Assembly (NCBI GenBank): GCA_902516065.1
Contig: CABXXB010000002.1
Coordinates: forward strand, 1-58,059
Direction of reading: 5' to 3'
Length of the DNA: 58,059 bases
DNA from: an uncultured Pelagibacteraceae bacterium
Lineage (GTDB): Bacteria; Pseudomonadota; Alphaproteobacteria; Pelagibacterales; Pelagibacteraceae
The notes under the pieces are model-generated. The model made no database searches and had not been told where the DNA came from. It worked only from the letters and a program-made list of their open reading frames with translations. The translations under genes and the position numbers were made by a program. Every line of letters begins with the position of its first letter. Within the stretch, counting starts at the first letter, position 1. Below, one piece after another: positions 1 through 13,703 of the stretch.

Positions 1-882
1 TCTTGGGACTACAGCTTTAACTAATGCAAAAAGAATGAATAAAAAAAGTATTTTAAAAGCTAACCAAAGTGCACCAGGTATTAAGTTAAATGGATATAAT
101 TCAATTGGAGATAGCCAGCCTCCCAAAAATAAAATTGATCCTAAAGCACACATTAAAAGTATATTTGCATATTCCCCTAACCAAAACATTGCATACATCA
201 TTCCTGAATATTCTGTTTGATACCCTGCGACTAATTCTGCTTCAGCTTCTGGAAGGTCAAAAGGTGGTCTATTTGTTTCTGCCAATGCTGAAATAAAGAA
301 TATTACAAACATTGGAAACAAAGGTATTACAAACCATAAGTTCTGTTGTGCCATTACAATGTCACTTAAATTTAATGACCCAACACATAAAAGAACATTG
401 ATAATTATAATTCCAATAGAAACTTCATAAGAAACCATCTGTGCGGCAGATCTAATCGCACCTAAAAAAGGATATTTTGAATTTGAAGCCCAACCACCCA
501 TTATTATGCCATACACACCTAACGATGAAACAGCAAACAAATATAAAATTCCAACATTAATGTCTGCAATAACTTGGTTTTGGCTAAATGGTATTACTGC
601 CCACGCAACTAAAGCTAGAGTCATTGTTACAATAGGAGCTAAAATAAAAATTACTTTATTGGAACTTGAAGGAATAATAATTTCCTTAAATATATATTTT
701 AATGCGTCAGCTAAAGATTGCAGTAAACCAAAAGGGCCAACTACATTTGGTCCTTGTCTTTTTTGTACAAATGCCCAAACTCTTCTATCTAACCATACAA
801 TCATGGCAACCGATACAAGTACAGGAACTAGTAAAAACAAAATTTTGTAAACTTCTCCAAAAATTATAGAAACATATTCCAT
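1..882 (-). CDS. nuoH: NADH-quinone oxidoreductase subunit H, C-terminus truncated by window edge
   Basis: Minus-strand reading frame starts ATG at 882 ([11 protein letters not shown]...) directly after nuoG and stays open to the window edge. Not in the ORF track because it is incomplete. Position follows canonical nuoA-H order. Confidence 0.85.
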   Translation of the reverse strand, partial: MEYVSIIFGEVYKILFLLVPVLVSVAMIVWLDRRVWAFVQKRQGPNVVGPFGLLQSLADALKYIFKEIIIPSSSNKVIFILAPIVTMTLALVAWAVIPFSQNQVIADINVGILYLFAVSSLGVYGIIMGGWASNSKYPFLGAIRSAAQMVSYEVSIGIIIINVLLCVGSLNLSDIVMAQQNLWFVIPLFPMFVIFFISALAETNRPPFDLPEAEAELVAGYQTEYSGMMYAMFWLGEYANILLMCALGSILFLGGWLSPIELYPFNLIPGALWLAFKILFLFILFALVKAVVPR

Positions 883-884
883 TA

Positions 885-2918
885 TTATCCGTCTGTTCCT
901 GTTCTTTTAATCTTTAATTTTGAATTATGGCAATCCAACATTGTTTTTGAGGATCTAGCAATAACATTGGAAAAATAATAATCTTTATAATCAATTTTCA
1001 AATCTTCATTTTTAAAATTTTGATTATTTTGAGCTTTGAAACTTGAAGAATTTGAATTTTCTTTTTGTAAATTAAGATAATTTAACATACTGCTATCTAA
1101 TTCATCTTTATCATTAAATAATTTTCTATTATTCATAAATTCAGCTAAATCATTAATTATTTGCCAATCCTCCTTGGCTTCACCAGGTGGGTAAGACGCT
1201 TTGTATGCTTTTTGTAATTTACCTTCTAAGTTAGTAAAGAATCCATTTTGTTCAGTATAAGTGGCACCGGGTAAAATTATATCAGCTATTTCAGCACCTT
1301 TATCCCCATGACTTCCTTGATAAATTACAAATTCATTCTCTTTTGAAAAATTTATATTATCTTGGCCTAAAAGATAAACAATATCAAACATATGATTATT
1401 CAATTTTTCAAATATGTTTTCTTTTTCGTTAATAATATTTAAATCCAAGCATCCAACAGTAGATGCATCATTACTAATTTTATTTAAAGAATTCCATTCA
1501 TCAGAAATTTTATTATTTTCATTTAAAAATTTTTTTATAAGATGAAAAATAATATTTGCATATTGATTTTTAAAAAAGGATTCACCCAAAATAATTAAAG
1601 GTTTTTTTGAATTCAAAATTTCTTTTGAGATATCATTTTGACCCTCAAAAATTTCAACTAAAGTTTTTGTTTGACCATTCAAATTCTTATAAGGATAGGT
1701 TAAGTCACCTACATCGTTTAAAGAAATTATTTTAGTATTATTATTAACAAAAGATTTTCTTATTCTAGCGTTTAAAATAGTGGCTTCAAACCTAGGGTTT
1801 GACCCAATTAAAAATATATAATCAGATTCTTCAATTCCATTAATTGTTGAATTAAATATATAATTTTCTCTTTCACTTCTATCAACATAATAGTTTGACG
1901 ATCTACTTTCATAATAATTAGAATTTAAAGTTCGATCAAAAAACTCTTTGAAAATATAGCTTGTTTCCATATTACATAGATCTCCAACAAATCCTGCAAT
2001 TTTATCTTTTGAAGAATTTTGAATTTTTGATTTAATAATTTTAAAAACTTCATTCCAAGTGGCTTTCTCAAATTTTTTATTATATCTTATATAAGGTGTA
2101 TCGAGTCTTTGATTTGAAAGACCATCACAAGCATATCTGGTTTTATCTGATATCCATTCTTCATTAATATCTTCATTTATTATTGGTAAAACTCTTTTTA
2201 CTTCCCAGCCATAAGTATCAACTCTAATGTTTGAACCAACAGCATCCATAACATCGATACTTTCAGTTTTTTTCAGTTCCCATGGTCTAGCCTCAAAAAC
2301 ATAGGGCTTCGATGTGAGTGCCCCAACAGGACAAAGGTCAATAACGTTTCCTGATAGTTCTGATTGTACAGATTGTTCTAAGTAGGTAGTTATTTGCATA
2401 TCTTCACCTCTGCCAATTGCTCCTATTTCTGGAACTCCAGCAATTTCTGTTGCAAATCTTACACATCTAGTACAATGAATGCATCTTGTCATTTGAGTTT
2501 TAATTAAGGGTCCCATATTTTTTTCTGGAACAGACCTTTTATTTTCTTTAAATCGTGATTTATCAACTCCATAGAACATTGACTGGTCTTGGAGATCACA
2601 CTCTCCACCTTGGTCACAAACTGGACAATCCAAAGGATGATTTGCAAGTAAAAATTCCATTACACCTTTTCTAGCTTTTTCTACGAATGCGGTATTAGTT
2701 TTAATGTTCATTCCTTCTGCTGCAGGCATTGCACAAGAAGCTACAGGTTTAGGAGATTTTTCCATTTCAACTAGGCACATTCTGCAATTGCCAGCTATTG
2801 AAAGTTTTTCATGATAACAAAATCTCGGAATTTCAACTCCAGCTTTTTCACAAGCCTGTAGAACTGTTAAACCTTCCTCTACCTCAACATCAATATCATT
2901 TACTTTTAATTTAAGCAT
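885..2918 (-). CDS. nuoG: NADH-quinone oxidoreductase subunit G
   Basis: [51 protein letters not shown] 2Fe-2S motif, 4Fe-4S motif [10 protein letters not shown]; start moved from 2942 to the internal Met. Confidence 0.95.
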   Translation of the reverse strand: MLKLKVNDIDVEVEEGLTVLQACEKAGVEIPRFCYHEKLSIAGNCRMCLVEMEKSPKPVASCAMPAAEGMNIKTNTAFVEKARKGVMEFLLANHPLDCPVCDQGGECDLQDQSMFYGVDKSRFKENKRSVPEKNMGPLIKTQMTRCIHCTRCVRFATEIAGVPEIGAIGRGEDMQITTYLEQSVQSELSGNVIDLCPVGALTSKPYVFEARPWELKKTESIDVMDAVGSNIRVDTYGWEVKRVLPIINEDINEEWISDKTRYACDGLSNQRLDTPYIRYNKKFEKATWNEVFKIIKSKIQNSSKDKIAGFVGDLCNMETSYIFKEFFDRTLNSNYYESRSSNYYVDRSERENYIFNSTINGIEESDYIFLIGSNPRFEATILNARIRKSFVNNNTKIISLNDVGDLTYPYKNLNGQTKTLVEIFEGQNDISKEILNSKKPLIILGESFFKNQYANIIFHLIKKFLNENNKISDEWNSLNKISNDASTVGCLDLNIINEKENIFEKLNNHMFDIVYLLGQDNINFSKENEFVIYQGSHGDKGAEIADIILPGATYTEQNGFFTNLEGKLQKAYKASYPPGEAKEDWQIINDLAEFMNNRKLFNDKDELDSSMLNYLNLQKENSNSSSFKAQNNQNFKNEDLKIDYKDYYFSNVIARSSKTMLDCHNSKLKIKRTGTDG

Positions 2919-4239
2919 TTTTATCCAGTAAGTGTTGATCAACTAAGTAAGGAATGTCTTTTTGTTCTTTAATAATTGGATCAAATTTATTTCTTTTTTT
3001 TATTTCTTTTGAAAAATGCCTTAACAAACCTTGAACTGGCCATGAAGAACCTTCTCCAAAAGCACATATAGTATGACCCGCTATTTGATTTGTAACATCT
3101 CCCAACATATCAATCTCATCTCTAGATGCCTCACCTTTCGCCATTCGTTCCAACATTCTCCACATCCATCCTGAACCTTCTCGACATGGTGTGCATTGAC
3201 CACAACTTTCATGTTTATAAAATCTAGCAATTCTTGCCATACATTTAATAATATCTTGATCTTTGTTGATTACGACTATACCAGCTGTTCCAAGTCCACT
3301 TTTTTCAGCCATTAATGAGTCAAAATCCATAGTCAATGTTTCGCATTTTTCTTTAGGAATTAATGGCATTGAAGAACCACCAGGAATTACTGCTTGTAAA
3401 TTATCCCACCCACCAATTACACCTCCGGCATGAACTTCAATTAATTCTTTTAAAGGAATATTCATTTCTTCTTCAACATTGCAGGGGTTATTAACATTAC
3501 CGGATATACAAAAAATTTTAGTACCTGTATTTTTTTCTCTACCTAATGACGCAAACCATTTTCCACCTCTTCTAAGAATTGTTGGAACAACAGCTATGGT
3601 TTCAACATTATTAATTATGGTTGGGCACCCATAAAGTCCTATCAATGCAGGAAAAGGCGGTTTTAATCTTGGTTGACCTTTTTTTCCCTCTATACTTTCG
3701 AGTAATGCTGTCTCTTCGCCACAAATATAAGCTCCAGCACCATAATGAATATAAATATCTAAATCCCATCCTGTTCCAGCTGCATTTTTACCGATTAAAT
3801 TTTTTTCATAGGCTTCATCGATTGCAGCTTGAAGTTTTTGTCCATCAACAAAATACTCTCCTCTTATATAAATATAACAAACGTGGGCTTGAACTGCATA
3901 AGAGGCTATCAAACATCCCTCAATTAATTTATGAGGTTCAAATCTTATAATATCTCTATCTTTACAAGTGCCTGGTTCAGACTCATCACCATTAATTACC
4001 AAATAGTGAGGCCTTGAAACAACTTCCTTAGGTGCAAATGACCACTTTAATCCTGTAGGGAAACCAGCACCGCCTCTGCCTCTGAGTTGAGAATCTTTAA
4101 TTTCGTTAATTATCCAATCTCTTCCTTTGCTCGTAAGATCCTTAGTATTAATCCAATCACCTCTTTTTTGAGAGGAAGCTACATCAGAACCTAAATCATT
4201 ATATAAGTTTTGAAATATTCTATCTTGATCTTTAAGCAT
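2911..4239 (-). CDS. nuoF: NADH-quinone oxidoreductase subunit F
   Basis: [15 protein letters not shown] and [16 protein letters not shown] motifs. Confidence 0.97.
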   Translation of the reverse strand: MLKDQDRIFQNLYNDLGSDVASSQKRGDWINTKDLTSKGRDWIINEIKDSQLRGRGGAGFPTGLKWSFAPKEVVSRPHYLVINGDESEPGTCKDRDIIRFEPHKLIEGCLIASYAVQAHVCYIYIRGEYFVDGQKLQAAIDEAYEKNLIGKNAAGTGWDLDIYIHYGAGAYICGEETALLESIEGKKGQPRLKPPFPALIGLYGCPTIINNVETIAVVPTILRRGGKWFASLGREKNTGTKIFCISGNVNNPCNVEEEMNIPLKELIEVHAGGVIGGWDNLQAVIPGGSSMPLIPKEKCETLTMDFDSLMAEKSGLGTAGIVVINKDQDIIKCMARIARFYKHESCGQCTPCREGSGWMWRMLERMAKGEASRDEIDMLGDVTNQIAGHTICAFGEGSSWPVQGLLRHFSKEIKKRNKFDPIIKEQKDIPYLVDQHLLDKNA

Positions 4240-4840
4240 TTTTCAAATCCATAAGTGTTTTTCTATTGTTTTCAGGCTCATTATTTATTCTTCCTCTATA
4301 AGAACCTGGTTTAGGTGTTTCACCATTTAAAATTTTATCTAAAATTTTTAAAGTTTTTTCTTTGTCAAGATCTTCATAATAATCATCGTTTATTTGCATC
4401 ATTGGTGCATTTACACAAGCACCTAAGCATTCAACTTCCATCCAAGAACAACTTTTGTCTTTTGAAAGTTCAGACTCACTTTCTGAGATTTTTTCCTTAC
4501 ATGCTTCAACTAATTTATATGCCCCTCTAATCATGCATGGTGTAGTAGTACAAACTTGAACAAAGTACTTGCCGACAGGTGCTAGATTATACATCGTATA
4601 AAACGTGGCCACTTCGTATACTTTGATATACGGCATGTCTAAAAATTTTCCTATATATTTCATTGCTGCTAGAGGTATCCAGTTATTATTTTGTTTTTGA
4701 GCAATATAAAGTAATGCCATAACAGCACTTTGTTGTTTGCCTTTAGGATACTTTGAAATAATTTGATTGGCTGCTTCTAATGAAGAAGAATTAAACTCAA
4801 AATTTTCAGGTTGATTTTTTGCAGGTCTTCTTAAACTCAT
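4232..4840 (-). CDS. nuoE: NADH-quinone oxidoreductase subunit E
   Basis: [12 protein letters not shown]...[16 protein letters not shown] motif. Confidence 0.95.
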   Translation of the reverse strand: MSLRRPAKNQPENFEFNSSSLEAANQIISKYPKGKQQSAVMALLYIAQKQNNNWIPLAAMKYIGKFLDMPYIKVYEVATFYTMYNLAPVGKYFVQVCTTTPCMIRGAYKLVEACKEKISESESELSKDKSCSWMEVECLGACVNAPMMQINDDYYEDLDKEKTLKILDKILNGETPKPGSYRGRINNEPENNRKTLMDLKNA

Positions 4841-6012
4841 CTGTCAACCTCTCCAAATACAATATCTAATGAACCTAATACAGCAGGAACATCTGCTAAC
4901 ATGTGTCCTTTAATTAAATAATCCATTGACTGTAAATGTGAAAATCCCGGTGCTCTTATTTTGCATTTATAAGGTTTGCTCGAACCATCTGAAATTAAAT
5001 ATACCCCAAACTCTCCTTTCGGAGCTTCAACGGCAGTATAAATTTCATCTTTTGGTACTCTGTATCCTTCTGTAAATAATTTAAAATGATGAATTAATGC
5101 TTCCATAGATTGTTTTAATTCTTTTTTGGGAGGAGGAGTAATTTTTCCATCTTGTGATTTAATAGGTCCTTTTTCTATCTTTGATAAACATTGTTTAATT
5201 ATAGAAACACTTTCTTTCATTTCTTCAATTCTGCATAAATAACGATCATAGCAATCTCCGTTTTTACCAACAGGTATCTTGAAGTCTAATTGGTCATAGC
5301 AATCATATGGTTGGGATTTTCTTAAATCCCAGGGAACACCCGAGCCTCTAATCATTACACCTGTAAATGAGTAATCTAAAGCATCTTGTTTTGTTACAAT
5401 ACCAATATCAACATTTCTTTGTTTAAATATTCTATTATCGGTTAACAAATTTTCTAAATCATTGATAATTTTTGGAAAAGTTTCACAAAATTTTGCAATA
5501 TCTTCTTCAAGTCCTGCTGGTAAATCTTGATGAACGCCCCCAGCTCTAAAATAATTTGCATGTAATCTTGATCCTGAAGCCCTTTCGTAAAAAGTCATTA
5601 AAGTCTCTCGCTCTTCAAAACCCCATAAAGACGGTGTTAGCGCACCAACATCTAGTGCTTGAGTTGTAACATTTAATATGTGACTTAAAATTCTACCAAT
5701 TTCACAAAATATAACTCGAATATATTGGGCTCTAGAAGGAACTTCGATTTTTAAGATTTTTTCTATTGCTAAAGCGAAAGCGTGTTCTTGATTCATTGGT
5801 GCTACATAATCTAATCTATCAAAATAGGGTACGGCCTGCATGTAAGTTTTGTTTTCAATTAATTTTTCGGTTCCTCTATGAAGTAAACCAATATGTGGGT
5901 CTGCTTTCTCCACAACCTCACCATCTAATTCTAATATTAATCTCAAAACACCATGCGCTGCTGGATGTTGAGGACCAAAATTTAAATTAAGATTTTTAAT
6001 TTTTTTTGTCAT
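4837..6012 (-). CDS. nuoD: NADH-quinone oxidoreductase subunit D
   Basis: [23 protein letters not shown] motif; likely start at [12 protein letters not shown] (6012) rather than 6069. Confidence 0.96.
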   Translation of the reverse strand: MTKKIKNLNLNFGPQHPAAHGVLRLILELDGEVVEKADPHIGLLHRGTEKLIENKTYMQAVPYFDRLDYVAPMNQEHAFALAIEKILKIEVPSRAQYIRVIFCEIGRILSHILNVTTQALDVGALTPSLWGFEERETLMTFYERASGSRLHANYFRAGGVHQDLPAGLEEDIAKFCETFPKIINDLENLLTDNRIFKQRNVDIGIVTKQDALDYSFTGVMIRGSGVPWDLRKSQPYDCYDQLDFKIPVGKNGDCYDRYLCRIEEMKESVSIIKQCLSKIEKGPIKSQDGKITPPPKKELKQSMEALIHHFKLFTEGYRVPKDEIYTAVEAPKGEFGVYLISDGSSKPYKCKIRAPGFSHLQSMDYLIKGHMLADVPAVLGSLDIVFGEVDR

Positions 6013-6601
6013 TAGTATCTGTTTGTTCTTTAATATAATTAGTTCCTTCCCATGGACTTTCATAATCAAAATTTCTATAATTTTGTTCTAATTTTACAGG
6101 TTCGTTCACTACTTTTTTTTTGTCCTCGCTATATCTCACCTCAGTATGACCTGTTAAAGGAAAATCTTTTCTCAAAGGATGGCCCTCAAATCCGTAATCT
6201 GTCAGAATCCTTCTTAGATCAGGATGGTCTTTAAAATTTATCCCATACATATCAAAAACCTCTCTCTCCATCCAATTAGCGGCAGGAAAAATTGATGTTA
6301 ATGAATTTATAATCTCATTTTCATTTACTTTATAGGTTACGATTATCCTTTGGTTAAATTCATGACTTAAAAATAAATAAACCAATTTAAATCTTTGACT
6401 TTGTTCTGGATAATCTACTGCTGTAATATCAATTAATTGTCTAAACTTTGTATCTTTATTGGTTTTTAGAAAAAGAGTAACATCAATTATATCTTCTTTA
6501 TCTATTTCTAAATATAATTGGTCATGATTTATTTCTGACTTATTTATTTTTGTTGTTAGCTCAGAATTAATTTTTTTTTCTAGTTCGACTAAAGTTTTCA
6601 T
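5996..6601 (-). CDS. nuoC: NADH-quinone oxidoreductase subunit C
   Basis: [39 protein letters not shown] motif. Confidence 0.96.
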   Translation of the reverse strand: MKTLVELEKKINSELTTKINKSEINHDQLYLEIDKEDIIDVTLFLKTNKDTKFRQLIDITAVDYPEQSQRFKLVYLFLSHEFNQRIIVTYKVNENEIINSLTSIFPAANWMEREVFDMYGINFKDHPDLRRILTDYGFEGHPLRKDFPLTGHTEVRYSEDKKKVVNEPVKLEQNYRNFDYESPWEGTNYIKEQTDTNDKKN

Positions 6602-6603
6602 AT

Positions 6604-7119
6604 TTATCGATTTAAAGAACCTTTATTTCTAATTTTTTTTTGTAATTGGAGAATGCCATACAACAAAGCCTCAGCAGATGGTGGGCAACCTGGAACATAT
6701 ACATCTACAGGAACTATCCGATCGCAACCTCTAACCACAGAATAAGAGTAATGATAATAACCTCCACCATTGGCACAACTACCCATTGATATAACATATC
6801 TTGGTTCTGGCATTTGGTCATAGACTTTTCTTAATGCTGGAGCCATTTTATTCGTTAAAGTTCCAGCTACAATCATAACATCTGATTGTCTTGGTGAGCC
6901 ACGTGGAGCTGCTCCAAATCTTTCTACATCATATCTTGGCATTGCTGTTTGCATCATTTCTACAGCACAACATGCTAAGCCAAATGTCATCCAGTGTAGA
7001 GAGCCAGATCTAGACCAATTAATTAAATTATCTAGTGATGTTGTTATAAAACCATTCTTACTAAAATCATCAGCTAGTTTTTTAAACTCTTCAGGAACTT
7101 GATCTAATTTATTATTCAT
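6604..7119 (-). CDS. nuoB: NADH-quinone oxidoreductase subunit B
   Basis: [41 protein letters not shown] motif; start at internal Met (MNNKLDQ). Confidence 0.96.
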   Translation of the reverse strand: MNNKLDQVPEEFKKLADDFSKNGFITTSLDNLINWSRSGSLHWMTFGLACCAVEMMQTAMPRYDVERFGAAPRGSPRQSDVMIVAGTLTNKMAPALRKVYDQMPEPRYVISMGSCANGGGYYHYSYSVVRGCDRIVPVDVYVPGCPPSAEALLYGILQLQKKIRNKGSLNR

Positions 7120-7130
7120 AAAGTTAAATT

Positions 7131-7499
7131 TTATTCCCAGTCTAAAGCACCTTTTTTCCATTCATATATAAACCCAACTGTAAGTATGAATAAAAAAATC
7201 ATCATTGATGTAAAACCGAGTAAACCAATATTTCCCAAAGAGATAGCCCATGGAAAAAGAAAAGCTATTTCTAAATCAAAAATAATAAAAAGAATTGCAA
7301 CTAAATAAAACCTTACATCAAATTCCATTCTTGAGTCCTGAAATGGTTCAAATCCACATTCATATGCTGATAATTTTTCTGGATCAGGGTTTTTTGGAGA
7401 AAGAATAAAATTAATTATTATAAAAGCTACACTTAGTCCTAAAGCGATTATCAAAAAAAGTATAATTGGCAAATATTCTTTTAAAAATTCAGGAAACAT
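7131..7499 (-). CDS. nuoA: NADH-quinone oxidoreductase subunit A
   Basis: [39 protein letters not shown] motif. Confidence 0.96.
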   Translation of the reverse strand: MFPEFLKEYLPIILFLIIALGLSVAFIIINFILSPKNPDPEKLSAYECGFEPFQDSRMEFDVRFYLVAILFIIFDLEIAFLFPWAISLGNIGLLGFTSMMIFLFILTVGFIYEWKKGALDWE

Positions 7500-7596
7500 G
7501 TGAGTCTATATAGTCATTTTTATATCATGTTGTAGTGGAGAAAAGTCACATTTTTAGTGTTTACTGATAACAATTATCAACAATTTGCGAGAAAAG

Positions 7597-7673
7597 TGGC
7601 GGGAGTGAAGGGACTCGAACCCTCGACCTATCGCGTGACAGGCGATCGCTCTAACCAACTGAGCTACACCCCC
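7597..7673 (-). tRNA. tRNA-Asp (GTC)
   Basis: Reverse complement GGGGGTGTAGCTCAGTTGGTTAGAGCGATCGCCTGTCACGCGATAGGTCGAGGGTTCGAGTCCCTTCACTCCCGCCA; cloverleaf arms, GTC anticodon, encoded CCA. Confidence 0.96.
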
Positions 7674-7688
7674 ACTTTTTGTTTATTT

Positions 7689-7764
7689 TGGTGGGCAGTA
7701 AAGGACTCGAACCTTTGACCCCCTCGGTGTAAACGAGATGCTCTACCAACTGAGCTAACCGCCC
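7689..7764 (-). tRNA. tRNA-Val (TAC)
   Basis: Reverse complement GGGCGGTTAGCTCAGTTGGTAGAGCATCTCGTTTACACCGAGGGGGTCAAAGGTTCGAGTCCTTTACTGCCCACCA; TAC anticodon, encoded CCA. Confidence 0.96.
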
Positions 7765-7813
7765 CAAAATATCGGTACTATTACATCAAGGTAAGTGTAA
7801 TGTAAATTAATTA

Positions 7814-10192
7814 TTATTGAATACTAGCTTGAGATTTATCGTCTTTTTTACTTAAATCTACTTCAACCCATTCTGTCTTTTTAAGTTCTTTAGTTAATGC
7901 TATTTTTAAAACTTCATCAGCATATTCAACTGGTGTAATTTTAACTTCATCAATTATTTTTTTAGGCATATCAACTAAATCTTTCTCATTTTCTTTTGGA
8001 ATTAAAACTTCCTTAATACCAGCTCTATGAGCTGCTAATAATTTTTCTTTTAAGCCACCTATTGGTAAAACCTGACCAGTAATAGTAACTTCACCCGTCA
8101 TAGCTAAATCTCTTCTTACTGGAATATTTGTAATTGAAGAAACGATAGAAGTGACCATACCAATACCTGCAGATGGTCCATCTTTTGGTGTTGCTCCTTC
8201 TGGAACATGAATATGAAAATCTTTTTTTTCGAATAGTGGTGGAATGATTCCATATTCTAAACATTTTGATCTTACAAATGATTTTGCAGCCTTAACGGAC
8301 TCTTGCATCACATCCCCTAATTTTCCAGTGATTTGCATTCTTCCTTTACCTGGCATTGTGACAGTTTCTATTTTTAAAATTTCTCCACCATATTCTGTCC
8401 AAGCCAAACCTGTAACAATACCTACTCTGTTTTCACTTTCTAGCTCTCCAAATTTAAACTTTGGAACACCTAAAAAATCAGACAAGTTTTTAGTATCAAT
8501 ATTGACCTCTTTTTCTTCTCCAGCTACAACCTTTTTAACTACTTTTCTTGCGACCTTTGAAATTTCTCTTTCAAGATTTCTTACACCAGATTCTTTTGTG
8601 TAACTTCTGATAATCTCTTTAATAATATCATCACTTAATTTCATTTCATTTTCTTTAACACCATTATCTTTAATTTGTTTAGGAAGTAGAAACTTATTAG
8701 CAATGTTAATTTTTTCATCTTCAGTGTAACCCGCTAATCTAATCACTTCCATTCTATCCAATAACGGAGGTAAAATATTTAGTGTATTTGCTGTAGTAAC
8801 AAACATTACATCAGATAAATCATAATCAACTTCAAGATAATGATCATTGAAAGTTGTATTTTGTTCTGGGTCTAAAGCCTCTAACAACGCTGATGATGGA
8901 TCTCCTCTATAATCATTTCCTATTTTATCAATCTCATCCAATAAAACTAATGGGTTTTTTGTTCCAGCTTTTTTCATCATCTGAATTATTTTGCCAGGTA
9001 ATGAACCAATGTAAGTTCTTCTATGACCACGAATTTCAGCTTCGTCTCTCATTCCACCAACAGACATTCTTACAAACTCTCTGTTAGTTGCTTTCGCAAT
9101 CGATTTACCTAAAGAAGTTTTACCAACACCTGGGGGACCAACTAAACAAAGAATTGGTCCTTTGATTTTGTCCATTCTTTTTTGAACAGCTAGAAATTCA
9201 ATTATTCTTTCTTTAACTTTTTCAAGACCAAAATGATCTTTGTCTAAAACATCTAATGCTTTGGCCAGATCTATATCGACTTCACTTTTTTTATGCCAAG
9301 GTAGTTCTATCATCCAATCAAGGTAGTTTCTCACTACTGTTGCTTCAGCAGACATTGGACTCATATTTTTTAATTTTTTTAATTCTTGTAAACATTTTTT
9401 TTCAACCTCTTTAGGCATTTTAGCTTTTAAGATTGATTTATTTAGGCTTGTATTTTCATCTTTACCCTCTTCTATTTCGCCTAATTCTTTTTGAATAGCT
9501 TTCAGTTGTTCATTTAAATAATACTCTCTTTGAGTTTTTTCCATTTGAGTTTTAACTCTACCTCTAATTCTTTTTTCAACACCAATTATACTGGTTTCAT
9601 TTTCCATAATTTTTATAATTGTATTTAATCTTTTCTTTACATCAATTGTCTCAAAGATTTGCTGTTTTTCAGAGATAGTTGCAGTTATATGAGATGCTAT
9701 ATTGTCTGCAATTTGAGAGGGTTCTTTTAACTGTTTTATAGTGTTTATAGTTTCATTAGAAATTTTTTTATTGATTGAAGTTAGCTTTTCAAGTCTTCTA
9801 ATTGCAGTGGCTGCTAAAGGAAAAAGGTCCTCATCTTTATTAATTAAATCACTTTGTGGAGTAAATTCACACAGTATAAATTTTTCATTATCTTTAAAAT
9901 CTAATATTTTTACTCTTCTAATGCCTTCAACTAAAACTTTTACAGTTCCATCGGGTAATTTTAACAGCTGTAGAATATTTCCTTCACAACCTTGCATAAA
10001 AACATCTGTTTTCTTAGGATCATCTATCTCGGAATTTTTTTGAGTAACTAAAATAATCTTTTTATCTTTTTTCATTACCTCATTTAATGCTGAAATTGAT
10101 TTATCTCTTCCAACAAATAAAGGAATTACCATATTTGGGAAAACAACAATGTCTCTAAGTGGTAAAAGTGGTAATGAAATTTTAATATCCAT
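7814..10192 (-). CDS. lon: ATP-dependent protease La
   Basis: Walker [22 protein letters not shown], catalytic [11 protein letters not shown]. Confidence 0.98.
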   Translation of the reverse strand: MDIKISLPLLPLRDIVVFPNMVIPLFVGRDKSISALNEVMKKDKKIILVTQKNSEIDDPKKTDVFMQGCEGNILQLLKLPDGTVKVLVEGIRRVKILDFKDNEKFILCEFTPQSDLINKDEDLFPLAATAIRRLEKLTSINKKISNETINTIKQLKEPSQIADNIASHITATISEKQQIFETIDVKKRLNTIIKIMENETSIIGVEKRIRGRVKTQMEKTQREYYLNEQLKAIQKELGEIEEGKDENTSLNKSILKAKMPKEVEKKCLQELKKLKNMSPMSAEATVVRNYLDWMIELPWHKKSEVDIDLAKALDVLDKDHFGLEKVKERIIEFLAVQKRMDKIKGPILCLVGPPGVGKTSLGKSIAKATNREFVRMSVGGMRDEAEIRGHRRTYIGSLPGKIIQMMKKAGTKNPLVLLDEIDKIGNDYRGDPSSALLEALDPEQNTTFNDHYLEVDYDLSDVMFVTTANTLNILPPLLDRMEVIRLAGYTEDEKINIANKFLLPKQIKDNGVKENEMKLSDDIIKEIIRSYTKESGVRNLEREISKVARKVVKKVVAGEEKEVNIDTKNLSDFLGVPKFKFGELESENRVGIVTGLAWTEYGGEILKIETVTMPGKGRMQITGKLGDVMQESVKAAKSFVRSKCLEYGIIPPLFEKKDFHIHVPEGATPKDGPSAGIGMVTSIVSSITNIPVRRDLAMTGEVTITGQVLPIGGLKEKLLAAHRAGIKEVLIPKENEKDLVDMPKKIIDEVKITPVEYADEVLKIALTKELKKTEWVEVDLSKKDDKSQASIQ

Positions 10193-10252
10193 GTCATGAA
10201 TATGGATATTATATTTAATATTGCAATAGCTTTTTACAGTTTATTAAGGATA

Positions 10253-11521
10253 TTAAGCCGCTGATGTTTTGTTTTTTGACTTATCTTCGTTATTTTTAGA
10301 ATGAACTAATATTGGTTGAGATTGACCTTTAGCAGCAGATGCATCAATTATAACTTCTTCTATATTGTCTTGACTAGGTAAATCGTACATTGTTTTCAAT
10401 AATATATTTTCTAAAATCGATCTAAGTCCTCTGGCCCCTGTTTTTTTACTAATAGCTTTTTGAGCAATTTCTTTTAATGCATTAATTTTAAAAGTTAATT
10501 TTGCTCCATCTAATTTAAATAGCTCTTGATATTGCTTAGTTAAAGAATTTTTAGGTTCTTGTAGAATTTTAATCAATGATTTTTCATCTAGATCCTCTAA
10601 GGTTGCTATCATAGGCAGCCTACCAATAAATTCTGGAATTAGTCCGTATTTTAATAAATCTTCAGGTTCTAAACTTTTCATCCATTCACCTGTTTTCTTA
10701 TCCTGTGTATTTTTCACGTCAGCACCAAATCCAATTGAAGTACCTTTGTCCCTTTGTGAAATTATTTTATCTAAACCTGCAAAAGCACCACCACATATAA
10801 ATAAAATATTTGTCGTATCTACTTGTAAAAATTCTTGTTGCGGATGTTTTCTACCTCCTTGAGGAGGAACACTTGCAATCGTACCTTCCATAATTTTTAA
10901 TAAAGCTTGTTGAACACCCTCACCTGATACGTCTCTTGTGATCGAGGGATTTTCTGATTTTCTACTAATTTTATCAACTTCATCTATATAAACTATTCCT
11001 CTTTGAGCTTTTTCAACATTATAATCTGCAGCTTGAAGTAATTTTAATATTATATTCTCAACATCTTCTCCAACATAACCAGCTTCAGTTAAAGTGGTTG
11101 CGTCTGCCATTGTAAAAGGAACATCTAAAATTCTCGCTAATGTTTGAGCTAGTAATGTTTTTCCACAACCAGTAGGTCCAACTAAAAGAATATTGGACTT
11201 TGCTAACTCAACATTTTTACTTGTTTTATTTTCATAATTTAATCTTTTGTAATGATTATGAACCGCTACTGATAAAACTTTTTTAGCATGAGCTTGTCCA
11301 ATTACATAGTCATCTAAAACAGAGCAAATTTCTTTAGGTGAAGGAAGTCCATCTTGATGTTTAACAATAGTATCTTTATTTTCTTCCTTAATAATATCCA
11401 TGCAAAGTTCAACGCATTCATCACAAATAAATACAGTTGGACCAGCAATCAACTTTCTTACTTCGTGTTGGCTTTTACCGCAAAAAGAACAATAAAGAAT
11501 ATTTTTATTATTAGTATTCAT
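10253..11521 (-). CDS. clpX: ATP-dependent Clp protease ATP-binding subunit ClpX
   Basis: N-terminal zinc-binding [18 protein letters not shown]...CDEC and [15 protein letters not shown]. Confidence 0.98.
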   Translation of the reverse strand: MNTNNKNILYCSFCGKSQHEVRKLIAGPTVFICDECVELCMDIIKEENKDTIVKHQDGLPSPKEICSVLDDYVIGQAHAKKVLSVAVHNHYKRLNYENKTSKNVELAKSNILLVGPTGCGKTLLAQTLARILDVPFTMADATTLTEAGYVGEDVENIILKLLQAADYNVEKAQRGIVYIDEVDKISRKSENPSITRDVSGEGVQQALLKIMEGTIASVPPQGGRKHPQQEFLQVDTTNILFICGGAFAGLDKIISQRDKGTSIGFGADVKNTQDKKTGEWMKSLEPEDLLKYGLIPEFIGRLPMIATLEDLDEKSLIKILQEPKNSLTKQYQELFKLDGAKLTFKINALKEIAQKAISKKTGARGLRSILENILLKTMYDLPSQDNIEEVIIDASAAKGQSQPILVHSKNNEDKSKNKTSAA

Positions 11522-11611
11522 AAATTTTTAAAACGAATCAATTAAATCACTCTATTCTATGAGACTCATTATTATCAAGTTTCATTTTAGCAGTCTTCAA
11601 TATGTGGTGTG

Positions 11612-12223
11612 TTAGGATCTTTTTTCAACTACTTCGTCGATTAAACCGAATAATTTAGCCGCATCTGCAGTCATAAAATTGTCTCTCTCAAGAGCACTTT
11701 TAATGTCATCTACATTTTTACCTGTATGTTTAGAATATATTTCGTTCAATCTTTCTTTTAACGAAAGTACTTCTTTAGCATGAATTTCTATATCTGTTGC
11801 TTGACCTTGAAAACCAGCTGAAGGTTGATGAACCATAATTCTAGAATTTGGTAAAGAAAACCTTTTTCCTTTAGAACCGGCACTAAGTAAAAAAGATCCC
11901 ATTGAAGCAGCTTGACCAATACAAAGAGTAGAAATTTCTGGTTTAATATATTGCATTGTATCATAAATACCCAGACCTGCTGTCACTAAGCCTCCTGGAC
12001 TATTAATGTATAAATAAATTTCTTTTTTTGGGTCTTCAGCTTCTAAAAATAATAATTGAGCAGTTATGACTGAGGCTATATTGTCGTTTATTTGACCTGT
12101 CAAAAAAATAATTCTTTCTTTTAATAGTCTTGAATAAATATCATATGCTCTTTCTCCTTTGTTAGATTGCTCTACAACCATAGGAATAAGGCTATTCATT
12201 TGTTCTGAAATTTTATTTGTCAT
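11612..12223 (-). CDS. clpP: ATP-dependent Clp protease proteolytic subunit
   Basis: [53 protein letters not shown]. Confidence 0.98.
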   Translation of the reverse strand: MTNKISEQMNSLIPMVVEQSNKGERAYDIYSRLLKERIIFLTGQINDNIASVITAQLLFLEAEDPKKEIYLYINSPGGLVTAGLGIYDTMQYIKPEISTLCIGQAASMGSFLLSAGSKGKRFSLPNSRIMVHQPSAGFQGQATDIEIHAKEVLSLKERLNEIYSKHTGKNVDDIKSALERDNFMTADAAKLFGLIDEVVEKRS

Positions 12224-12256
12224 AAAGTTGATTCGTCTTACTTATACAACTTGAGA

Positions 12257-13690
12257 TTACTTTTTGCTAACTTTTTTTGTTTTTTTAACTACAGATTTAG
12301 TTTTTATAGGTTTTGGTTTAGTTTTGTTCTCTGCCGATTTTTTTGGCTCAACCTTTTTTTCAGGTTTTCTTTGATCTTTAAGTTCTTGATCAAGTTGTTG
12401 TTTTTGGGAATCTTTTAATATTTTTTCTGCTTCATCTTTTGAAATTTCTTTTTTATTTGATTTAGCTTTTTCCTTAATCAAATTCATTATCTTGTCTTCA
12501 TAAACAGTTCCCCTAAGACTCGACACTGCAGAAGGATTTTTTTGATAAAAATCCATTACCATTTTTTCTTGACCAGGCATCATTCTTATTTGTTTTTGAA
12601 TCTCAGCTTGTAGTTCTGATTCAGTAACTTTAATTTGGTTTTGTTCTCCAAACTCATTTAAAATTAAACCAGTTTTAATTCTTTTTTTTGCTATATCCTC
12701 AAAATTTTTTCTACTTTTTTTTGTGTCATCTTCTGACATCCCTTGTGATAAAATTTTAATTTCCTCTTCAATTAAATTTTCTGGAATTTCTTCAATTTTA
12801 AACTTCTCTAATTCTTTTAAAATTTGATTTTTAACTAGTCGATCTAATGAATTTTTATACTCATCATTAATTTGGTTCGATATAAGTTTTTTCAAATCAT
12901 CTAAATCCTTTGCACCAAGATTTTTTGCAAAATCATCGGTAATTTTCACTTCCTCAGGTTTTTTTACTGAAATAATTTTACACATAAATTTTGACTTTTT
13001 GTTTGCAAGTTCTTTTTCAGGAAAGTTTTCAGGCAATACAGCTTCAACAATTTTTGTGTCATTTTTTTTGACACCAATTAATTGTTTATCAAAACCTTTT
13101 AGAAATAAATCTTTACCTAAAGTTAATTGAGTATTTTTTCCTTCACTCCCTTTAAATGATTTATCATCTACAGTTGCATTATAATCTAATACAACAAGAT
13201 CCCCATCATTTGCTTTTGCATCATCGCTTGCATCTTTAAAATTTGGTTGATTTTTTGCTATTTCTTTAATTCTTTTATCTGTCTCTGAGGCGTCAATTTT
13301 AACTACATAATTATTAAATTTAATATCAGAAATTCCTTTAATATTTACTTTTGGTAATTCAGTTACAGATAAAACATACTCTAGTTCTTTATCTTCACCA
13401 TATGTCTTTAGATCAAGTTTGGGTTGACCAGCTGGCTTTATTTTATTTTCTTCTAAAGCTTTTGTTGAAGTATCTTTTAAGACTTTATCTAATACTTCAT
13501 TAAAAACTGCTTTACCAAATTGTCTCTTTAAAACTTCTCTTGGTACTTTTCCTGGTCTAAAACCTTTTAAGTTTACTGTACTTTTGATTTCTTCATATTT
13601 TTCATCCATATAAGAATCCATTGTCTTCTTATCGATAAGAACTTTTATATCCTTGTTTAGACCTTTTTTGTTTTCTACAGTAACTTTCAT
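12257..13690 (-). CDS. tig: Trigger factor with Lys-rich C-terminal extension
   Basis: GFRPGKVPREVLKRQFG ribosome-binding motif and PPIase-like central domain; upstream of clpP-clpX-lon. Confidence 0.93.
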   Translation of the reverse strand: MKVTVENKKGLNKDIKVLIDKKTMDSYMDEKYEEIKSTVNLKGFRPGKVPREVLKRQFGKAVFNEVLDKVLKDTSTKALEENKIKPAGQPKLDLKTYGEDKELEYVLSVTELPKVNIKGISDIKFNNYVVKIDASETDKRIKEIAKNQPNFKDASDDAKANDGDLVVLDYNATVDDKSFKGSEGKNTQLTLGKDLFLKGFDKQLIGVKKNDTKIVEAVLPENFPEKELANKKSKFMCKIISVKKPEEVKITDDFAKNLGAKDLDDLKKLISNQINDEYKNSLDRLVKNQILKELEKFKIEEIPENLIEEEIKILSQGMSEDDTKKSRKNFEDIAKKRIKTGLILNEFGEQNQIKVTESELQAEIQKQIRMMPGQEKMVMDFYQKNPSAVSSLRGTVYEDKIMNLIKEKAKSNKKEISKDEAEKILKDSQKQQLDQELKDQRKPEKKVEPKKSAENKTKPKPIKTKSVVKKTKKVSKK

Positions 13691-13703
13691 AATTTAAATG
13701 TAA

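Noticed and set aside
506-850. 114-aa plus-strand ORF and ORFs at 35..296
   Set aside because: Antisense to nuoH, which is clearly coding on the minus strand.
7565-7579. TGATAA-CAA-TTATCA palindrome and DnaA-box-like TTATCAACA near tRNA-Asp
   Set aside because: A/T-rich short palindrome, single box, no origin-type clustering; likely chance or weak tRNA terminator.
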